Source: CAZKDV01 sp964551645 (lineage in GTDB: Bacteria > Bacteroidota > Bacteroidia > Bacteroidales > DTU049). Taken from it: a DNA stretch of 7,331 bases. Below are positions 1-4,407 of the stretch, piece after piece. The DNA lies in the NCBI GenBank assembly GCA_964551645.1, contig CAZKDV010000108.1, positions 1 through 7,331 on the forward strand, in the 5' to 3' direction. Within the stretch, counting starts at the first letter, position 1. Each line of letters begins with the position of its first letter. A program made the position numbers and the translations under genes. Under the pieces are notes generated by a model that saw only the letters and a program-made list of their open reading frames with translations, did not search any database and was not told where the DNA came from.

Positions 1-1756
1 TTACATTTTGCTTTTTTTTGATGTATCCAAGTTCGTAATCAATCAACTTTTCAGGCTTAGGCACTTTGCCTTCTTCAGCATCTTTAAAGTTGTTTCTGCT
101 TGGCTCTCTGTTTGCTACTGATACCGAAGCATATATATTGTCATAGTCAGATATTGAATAAACAAGTCCAGTTTTAGGATTGAAAAAATTAAAAACATGT
201 GATTGAGTTATATCCCTTAAATCGTCATGATTACCCTCAATTTTATAGTTTATATTGCGGTATAAAATATCTCCAAACAAAGTGAGATTTTCCAACACAT
301 CATAGCCGGCTTTAACAAAATAAGAAATCTCTTTTTTATGTCCCGAATTATTATGCCATTTATAATCTTTTGGAACAATGTCGGCATACTGCATCCAAAT
401 CAACTTTCCGAAGTGATCATTAGTATAGTTACTAGCCGATAAGCCTGTTTGCAAGCGAAAAATATTTTCGTAGTTGTAATTTCCATTTAAATTCAAGCCA
501 TAATACATATTATCAAGGTGCTTTTGCTGAATCAAGTCGGTTTTATTAATAGTGTCTCCACCAATAATGAAGTTTTGTAAGCCATATTTGCTAAATTTAG
601 CCTCACTCTTATACTGCTCATAGTAACCAAGTCCTTTAACCAAAAACAAAGTTGAGTTCAGATATATATTCTGATTAACTTGATGAATGGCAGTTAGATG
701 ATAATGTTGTTGCTTATAGTTATCTATCTCATTATCATAAAAATACGGATTGTAAGTTCGATTGGTTTTCAAAGAATCTTTAGGCACTCCCCCCCACGCT
801 TGATAGGTAAGCTCTTTGCCATTTAGAATCATAAACTTCAAAACTGTTTTTTGTCCGTAGTAGCCAGTGTTTATGTAAAAAGAATTTAATTTGGTGTATG
901 CTCTATCAATATAGCCATCAGATGAAACCTGCGACAATCTACCGTCAATTATCCAATTTTTGCCTATACTGCCTGTTCCAAACCTAATGCTATTGCTAAG
1001 GCTATTGAATGAGCCATAAGAGCTATTAAGTTCGGCAAAAGGACTATCAGATGGCTTAGATGTTTGCAGGTTTATGCTTGCACCGAAAGCTGCAGCACCA
1101 TTTGATGATGTCCCAACGCCTCTTTGTATTTGAATATTATCAAGTGAGCCAATAAGGTCGGGTATGTTTACCCAATAAACTTCGTGAGATTCAGGGTCAT
1201 TAACAGGTACGCCGTTTAAAGTTACATTAATTCGAGTAATATCAGTACCTCTAACTCTCATACCCGAATACCCAACTCCTACACCTGCATCTGTCGTTGA
1301 CACAACAGAAGGAGAAAACTCTAACAACAACGGAATATCTTTCATTATTCCAGCTTGTTTCATTTCTTTTGCTGTTACGGTAGTCCATGTAGTAGGAACT
1401 TTTTCGTTGGCACGCGAAGATGTAATTACAACTTCCTCTGTAGTAATTGATTGTCTTTCTAAGACGATTGAAAGTGTTTGGCTTTCATGTAAACTTAATG
1501 ATATTTTGTGCGTTTTGTAACCGATATAGCTAATTATTACTTCATAATTGCCTTTTCTCAAATCATTAAATACAAATTCACCTTTCTCATTGGTGCTTGT
1601 AGCTAAATAAGTATCTCCTATTCTAACATTAGCACCAATCAATTTAGTTTTGTCAATGGCATCTAAAACTGTGCCTTTAAGTGTAATCGCTTGCCCATGC
1701 GTAATAATGGCAAAACATAATGCAAATAGCATCATTAAAACTGTTTTCTTTTTCAT
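1..1756 (-). CDS. TonB-dependent outer-membrane receptor, probable thiamin(-derivative) transporter; C-terminus beyond left edge
   Basis: The reading frame is open from ATG at 1756 to the window edge: 585 codons, no stop, so the C-terminus (perhaps 100-200 residues) is missing. Residues 1-21 are a signal peptide (three lysines, then a hydrophobic core). Residues 24-100 resemble the carboxypeptidase-D regulatory-like domain common on Bacteroidota receptors. A TonB-box-like segment, EEVVIT, lies at 107-112. The plug covers about 118-233, with MRVRGTD at 166-172 and LNGVPVNDPES at 180-190. The beta-barrel follows, with NREPSRNNF at 549-557. Such receptors import scarce ligands across the outer membrane using TonB/ExbBD energy. 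The TPP riboswitch in its leader indicates thiamin, a thiamin phosphate or a precursor; receptors of this class (OMR1) were linked to thiamin uptake by comparative genomics. The ligand is therefore inferred from regulation, not from binding residues. An ATG at 1771 is in frame but followed by TAA after three codons, so 1756 is the start. No frameshift seen, including across the seven-base C run at 789-795. Confidence 0.93.
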   Translation of the reverse strand, partial: MKKKTVLMMLFALCFAIITHGQAITLKGTVLDAIDKTKLIGANVRIGDTYLATSTNEKGEFVFNDLRKGNYEVIISYIGYKTHKISLSLHESQTLSIVLERQSITTEEVVITSSRANEKVPTTWTTVTAKEMKQAGIMKDIPLLLEFSPSVVSTTDAGVGVGYSGMRVRGTDITRINVTLNGVPVNDPESHEVYWVNIPDLIGSLDNIQIQRGVGTSSNGAAAFGASINLQTSKPSDSPFAELNSSYGSFNSLSNSIRFGTGSIGKNWIIDGRLSQVSSDGYIDRAYTKLNSFYINTGYYGQKTVLKFMILNGKELTYQAWGGVPKDSLKTNRTYNPYFYDNEIDNYKQQHYHLTAIHQVNQNIYLNSTLFLVKGLGYYEQYKSEAKFSKYGLQNFIIGGDTINKTDLIQQKHLDNMYYGLNLNGNYNYENIFRLQTGLSASNYTNDHFGKLIWMQYADIVPKDYKWHNNSGHKKEISYFVKAGYDVLENLTLFGDILYRNINYKIEGNHDDLRDITQSHVFNFFNPKTGLVYSISDYDNIYASVSVANREPSRNNFKDAEEGKVPKPEKLIDYELGYIKKKQNV

Positions 1757-1771
1757 TTTTTATTTTTTCAT

Positions 1772-1824
1772 GTTAAATAATTGAACATTCCATGGGGTAA
1801 GAATATTCGTTTAAATTATTTAAC
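1772..1824 (-). promoter_or_regulatory. candidate riboswitch expression platform (AU-rich hairpin before the receptor start)
   Basis: Between aptamer and start codon, GTTAAATAATT (1824-1814) can pair perfectly over 11 bp with AATTATTTAAC (1782-1772). The 31-nt loop contains ACCCC (1798-1794), which could instead pair with the aptamer's GGGGT (1896-1892) and so compete with P2. No U-run follows the hairpin, so it does not look like an intrinsic terminator. It ends 15 nt before the start codon, so control of translation is more likely. The pairings are visible; the switching role is inference. Confidence 0.4.
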
Positions 1825-1899
1825 CCCTCCCTACGCCGGCATTATCCGGATCAGGTTCATTGGGTATAATCTCAGCCCGTATAATTTAGGCACCCCTTG
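1822..1899 (-). promoter_or_regulatory. TPP riboswitch (THI element)
   Basis: Read on the minus strand, the leader carries the conserved THI-box blocks in order: GGGGTGCC (1896-1889), CTGAGA (1875-1870), ATACCC (1867-1862), GAACCTGATC (1858-1849), GGATAATGCCGGCGTAGGGA (about 1847-1828). P2 forms from GGGGT with TACCC. P5 is a 4-bp CCGG/CCGG stem around ATAATG. P4 uses CCT with AGG. P3 is short and weak, as is common for this variable arm. P1 is not clear to me, so the outer borders are approximate. This aptamer binds thiamin pyrophosphate and normally lowers expression when TPP is plentiful. It lies about 65 nt upstream of the receptor start on the same strand. Confidence 0.97.
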
Positions 1900-1908
1900 T
1901 TGAGGATG

Positions 1909-1916
1909 CAAAGGTA
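1909..1916 (-). promoter_or_regulatory. Bacteroidota-type -7 box for the thiamin receptor
   Basis: TACCTTTG on the minus strand matches the TAnnTTTG -7 consensus. It would start transcription at about 1901-1904, immediately before the TPP aptamer, so position agrees with function. I see no good -33 TTTG at the expected distance; the region there reads TTAAGTG. Confidence 0.55.
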
Positions 1917-2106
1917 TAAAATATTTTATTCTATACACTTAAAAAATAATATAAATTTTAATTTTGTCACTTTCTCGTGCAAACCGATTATAAAATATTG
2001 TAAACTGTATTAACTAAAAACACTCACTGTATCACAATTTATCAGAAATAATTCATATATCATATTAAAAGGTATAATTCCCATATCAAGATACTGCAAA
2101 AAGTTG

Positions 2107-2114
2107 TAATTTTG
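2107..2114 (+). promoter_or_regulatory. Bacteroidota-type -7 box for the lipoprotein-lolD unit
   Basis: TAATTTTG matches TAnnTTTG. Transcription would begin near 2120, leaving a leader of about 20 nt before the ATG at 2140. No convincing -33 element is visible. The leader has no Shine-Dalgarno sequence, which is normal in this phylum. Confidence 0.45.
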
Positions 2115-2139
2115 AAATCTTATCAAAAAAGGCTGTCTT

Positions 2140-2598
2140 ATGAGACTATTTATTTTTGCATCTATTTTATCTGTTTTAACATTTTCATGCACAGTACATA
2201 AATACAATAAAGGTTCTTTTGAAACCATGAAGTGGATTGAAGGAACATGGCAAGAAATCAACGAAGATGTTGTGATGAAAGAAACATGGATATACAAAGC
2301 CGGCTATGGTTATGATGTTGTGAGTAGAATATTTCTTAATGACCAAGAAATATATAAAGAAAGTTTTTCGGTTTTACTTTCAGACAAGCAAATTTCAATA
2401 CAATATCGCACTAACGAAGAACCCCAAGATAATTTATACCTAAAAAAATTAAAAAAAGAATCATTCACTTTTAGCAATAAGGAGCAAAAAAGAGTGATTA
2501 CATATACTTTCAAAGATTCTCAATCTATTCAATTGAACTTACAAGAAATAGCTGAAGGCAAATTGAAGCGTTCTAAACATATTTTGCAAAAAATGTAA
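2140..2598 (+). CDS. Small exported protein, probable lipoprotein, DUF6265-like
   Basis: This 152-residue protein starts with a hydrophobic signal sequence (residues 1-16) ending in LTFSC, so Cys17 could be lipidated. The lipobox is relaxed: Thr rather than Leu is at -3. The residues after Cys17 (TVHKYN) lack the acidic surface-export signal described for Bacteroidota lipoproteins, which suggests a periplasm-facing location. The rest (about 30-145) has the pattern of DUF6265 proteins: MKWIEGTWQE at 30-39, then KETWIYKAGYGY, then alternating strands, consistent with a small lipocalin-like beta-barrel. Biochemical function is unknown. The stop is 2 nt before the lolD-like gene on the same strand, so the two are very likely co-transcribed. 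The family assignment is from memory of the pattern and is moderately secure; the gene itself is secure because of the signal peptide, length and tight spacing. Confidence 0.85.
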   Translation: MRLFIFASILSVLTFSCTVHKYNKGSFETMKWIEGTWQEINEDVVMKETWIYKAGYGYDVVSRIFLNDQEIYKESFSVLLSDKQISIQYRTNEEPQDNLYLKKLKKESFTFSNKEQKRVITYTFKDSQSIQLNLQEIAEGKLKRSKHILQKM

Positions 2599-2600
2599 TT

Positions 2601-3251
2601 ATGATTAAAGTAGAAAATGTAAACAAACACTTTGGGCATTTGCATGTATTAAAAGATGTTTCTCTTGAAATAAACAAAAATGAAATTGTATCAATTATTG
2701 GAGCATCTGGAGCTGGAAAAACAACATTGCTACACATAATTGGAACTATTGAAAAACCAGACAGCGGAAAAGTAACTTATAACGATATAAATGTATTTAC
2801 ATTCCCCGATAAGCAATTATCTGCATTTAGAAATAAAAATATAGGTTTTGTATTTCAGTTTCACCATTTATTACCTGAATTTTCAGCAATAGAAAATATT
2901 ATGCTTCCTGCTATGATTGCAGGTTTATCAAAAAAGATAGCAGAAAAAAAAGCTACCGAATTATTGAAGTTTTTTAATATTATTAACAGAAAAGATCATA
3001 AACCATCACAAATGTCAGGTGGAGAACAACAAAGGGTTGCTATTGCTCGTGCTATTATCAATAATCCAGAAGTAATACTTGCCGATGAGCCGTCTGGAAA
3101 TTTAGATTCGCACAATGCTAACGAATTGCATAATTTATTTTTAAAATTGCAAAGTGAAATGGAACAAACATTAGTTATCATAACACATAATCATGAATTA
3201 GCAAATATTGCCAATCGAAAATTTGAAATGAAAGATGGCAAGTTTATCTAA
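2601..3251 (+). CDS. lolD: ABC transporter ATP-binding protein, LolD-type
   Basis: The 216-residue protein is a complete single nucleotide-binding domain of the MacB/LolD class. Visible motifs are Walker A GASGAGKT (34-41), Q-loop Gln86 in FVFQFHHLLPEF (83-94), signature MSGGEQQ (138-144), Walker B VILADE (158-163) with catalytic Glu163, D-loop GNLD (166-169) and switch His196. The FQFHHLLPEFSAIEN stretch is typical of LolD, the ATPase that powers extraction of outer-membrane lipoproteins from the inner membrane for transfer to LolA. No LolC/LolE permease is in the window; in Bacteroidota lolD often lies apart from its permease. It follows a probable lipoprotein gene by 2 nt, which fits but does not prove that role. 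A close alternative is an export ATPase of the MacB/FtsE group, whose motifs overlap. Confidence 0.9.
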   Translation: MIKVENVNKHFGHLHVLKDVSLEINKNEIVSIIGASGAGKTTLLHIIGTIEKPDSGKVTYNDINVFTFPDKQLSAFRNKNIGFVFQFHHLLPEFSAIENIMLPAMIAGLSKKIAEKKATELLKFFNIINRKDHKPSQMSGGEQQRVAIARAIINNPEVILADEPSGNLDSHNANELHNLFLKLQSEMEQTLVIITHNHELANIANRKFEMKDGKFI

Positions 3252-3281
3252 ATCTTAAGTACACAAATATTTATTAAGGCA

Positions 3282-3315
3282 TTTGCTTTTTATATTAAGT
3301 TATTTATTAGTTTTG
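3282..3315 (+). promoter_or_regulatory. Promoter for the SatP-family transporter
   Basis: This is the best two-part promoter match in the window: TTTG at 3282-3285 and TAGTTTTG at 3308-3315 (consensus TAnnTTTG) with a 22-nt spacer. Transcription would start near 3322, about 25 nt before the ATG at 3347. It implies the transporter is expressed independently of lolD, although no terminator separates them. Confidence 0.55.
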
Positions 3316-3346
3316 CGACTTTGAATTTTTAAAAAGCGAAATAACT

Positions 3347-3907
3347 ATGAACAAACTTGGGAATCCTGCTGTAGTTGGCTTAGCTGGTTTTGGCATGACT
3401 ACATTTATTTTACAATTACACAATTTAGGTTTAATCGGACTTGGTCCTGTTGTTGCTATGGGCTTTATTTTTGGAGGATTAGCACAGATGATTGCCGGCT
3501 TTAACGAGCAAAAATTGGGTAATAATTTTGGCTATAGCGCTTTTGTTGCTTATGGTTCTTTTTGGATTGGATTAGGCATTATTTGGATGTTAAATCATTA
3601 CGGCATATATGTTAGTGATGGAAAAGATGTGGGTTATTATTTAGTTGGCTGGACACTATATACTGTACTTATGACTATTGCTTCATTGTGGGTACATAAA
3701 GCCATGACTCTTACTTTTGTACTATTATTAACTGGCTTTATTTTACTTGATTTAGCTCATTTCGGATTTCCTCAGGCAACTTTCACAGCAGGAATAGTAT
3801 TAATTCTATGTGCATTTTCAGCATGGTATATGATGATTGCAATAATCATAAACGATTTATCGGGCAAAACATTATTGCCTTTTGGAAAACGAATTTTAGG
3901 CAACTAA
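3347..3907 (+). CDS. satP: Acetate/succinate transporter, GPR1/FUN34/YaaH (SatP) family
   Basis: The 186-residue protein matches the family's usual length (E. coli SatP is 188). It begins with the family hallmark NPAvvGL (residues 6-12; the usual form is NPAPLGL, so the second Pro and Leu are replaced by Val). FGGLAQMIAGF follows at 42-52. Six hydrophobic helices are visible at about 8-26, 33-52, 63-82, 97-117, 120-140 and 144-168. Members move acetate, and in some cases succinate, across the inner membrane with protons or as anion channels. Substrate is inferred from the family only. No partner gene is adjacent. Its own promoter-like element lies upstream, and the next gene converges on it with a 3-nt gap. 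Confidence 0.9.
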   Translation: MNKLGNPAVVGLAGFGMTTFILQLHNLGLIGLGPVVAMGFIFGGLAQMIAGFNEQKLGNNFGYSAFVAYGSFWIGLGIIWMLNHYGIYVSDGKDVGYYLVGWTLYTVLMTIASLWVHKAMTLTFVLLLTGFILLDLAHFGFPQATFTAGIVLILCAFSAWYMMIAIIINDLSGKTLLPFGKRILGN

Positions 3908-3910
3908 ATA

Positions 3911-4126
3911 TTAATTCTTAATAAAGTCAAACTTCAAAAAATCGCCTACTTTAACTACTTCCAAAGCTGCAGCATAACTCAATATTAAATTAATTGAAAG
4001 TTCACTCGCTTGCAATTTTGTATGTTTTGTTTCATGTTGAAACAAATACTTTTTATTTAAATGCTTGTCTTGAAGTTTATAAAAAAAGAACTTAAAGTTT
4101 GATGGAGAAGGATAAATTTTATTCAT
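3911..4126 (-). CDS. Small hypothetical protein (71 residues)
   Basis: I do not recognise this protein with certainty. It is Lys- and Phe-rich and basic in its first half, with no signal peptide or membrane helix. The second half reads as a helix followed by strands: SINLILSYAAALEVVKVG, then a C-terminus ending FDFIKN. That tail resembles short conserved Bacteroidota proteins I have seen with a [LI]LSYxxALEVVK-like end, but I cannot name the family. Codon choice resembles its neighbours, no other gene overlaps it, and it fills the space up to 3 nt from the convergent satP stop. A second ATG at 4130 is out of frame. No TAnnTTTG box was found upstream, but a 17-bp palindrome sits 11 nt before the start. 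It could still be a chance reading frame. Confidence 0.6.
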   Translation of the reverse strand: MNKIYPSPSNFKFFFYKLQDKHLNKKYLFQHETKHTKLQASELSINLILSYAAALEVVKVGDFLKFDFIKN

Positions 4127-4136
4127 ACATAAATAT

Positions 4137-4153
4137 ATCAGTTAATAACTGAT
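4137..4153. repeat. Perfect 17-bp palindrome upstream of the small protein gene
   Basis: ATCAGTTA and TAACTGAT flank a single central A, giving 8-bp arms with no mismatch. It lies 11 nt upstream of the ATG at 4126 (minus strand). Its size and position suit a dimeric repressor site. As RNA it would be a hairpin with almost no loop, so a DNA-level site is more likely. A shorter palindrome, ACAAT-A-ATTGT, lies nearby at 4163-4173. Confidence 0.45.
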
Positions 4154-4346
4154 TAGATAACGACAATAATTGTTCAAATATTGTTAAAAAAAATGAATAG
4201 TTTTAAAAATTATCCTCAATTGAAGATTATGACATAAAAAAATAAAATACAAAATGGGATTTTATAGAAATATTTTTTGTTGATAAAAATTTGCATTAAA
4301 CATGATTTAGGTTAAAAGCAACAACTGATTATAATAAATCAACATA
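4154..4346. other. AT-rich intergenic stretch with no recognised gene
   Basis: Apart from the short palindrome at 4163-4173, I see no coding frame, RNA gene, promoter match to TAnnTTTG or strong hairpin here. AACTGATTA occurs at 4147-4155 next to the long palindrome and again near 4323-4331, which may be chance in such AT-rich sequence. Part of this stretch probably holds the promoter of the 71-residue protein gene. Confidence 0.5.
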
Positions 4347-4390
4347 AAAAAATAGCAGTACAAAAAAAACTATTGTACTGCTATTTTTTA
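4346..4390 (-). terminator. Bidirectional intrinsic terminator behind ppdK
   Basis: AATAGCAGTACAA (4351-4363) pairs perfectly with TTGTACTGCTATT (4373-4385) around a 9-nt loop. Flanking A and T runs extend the stem to about 17 bp. On the minus strand the hairpin is followed by seven U residues (4352-4346), and it begins 18 nt past the dikinase stop. The T run at 4384-4389 lets it also work in the plus direction. Confidence 0.9.
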
Positions 4391-4407
4391 TTATTGAAAG
4401 AAAACAA

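Noticed and set aside
789..795. Seven-base C run in the receptor gene as a possible frameshift or phase-variation site
   Set aside because: The frame reads through correctly (QAWGGVPKDS, a typical receptor segment) and a single run of seven is not enough to argue for phase variation.
2010..2297. Minus-strand open frame of 95 codons overlapping the start of the lipoprotein gene
   Set aside because: Most of it is antisense to a well-supported gene, the translation has no recognisable pattern, and AT-rich DNA gives such frames by chance.
3254..3280. CTTAA/TTAAG inverted repeat after lolD as a possible terminator
   Set aside because: A 5-bp AT-rich stem with a long loop and no adjacent U run; unlikely to terminate transcription.
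3907..3922. TATTAA-TTC-TTAATA inverted repeat between satP and the small gene, as a possible terminator
   Set aside because: Only six AT pairs and no following U run in either direction; too weak to call.
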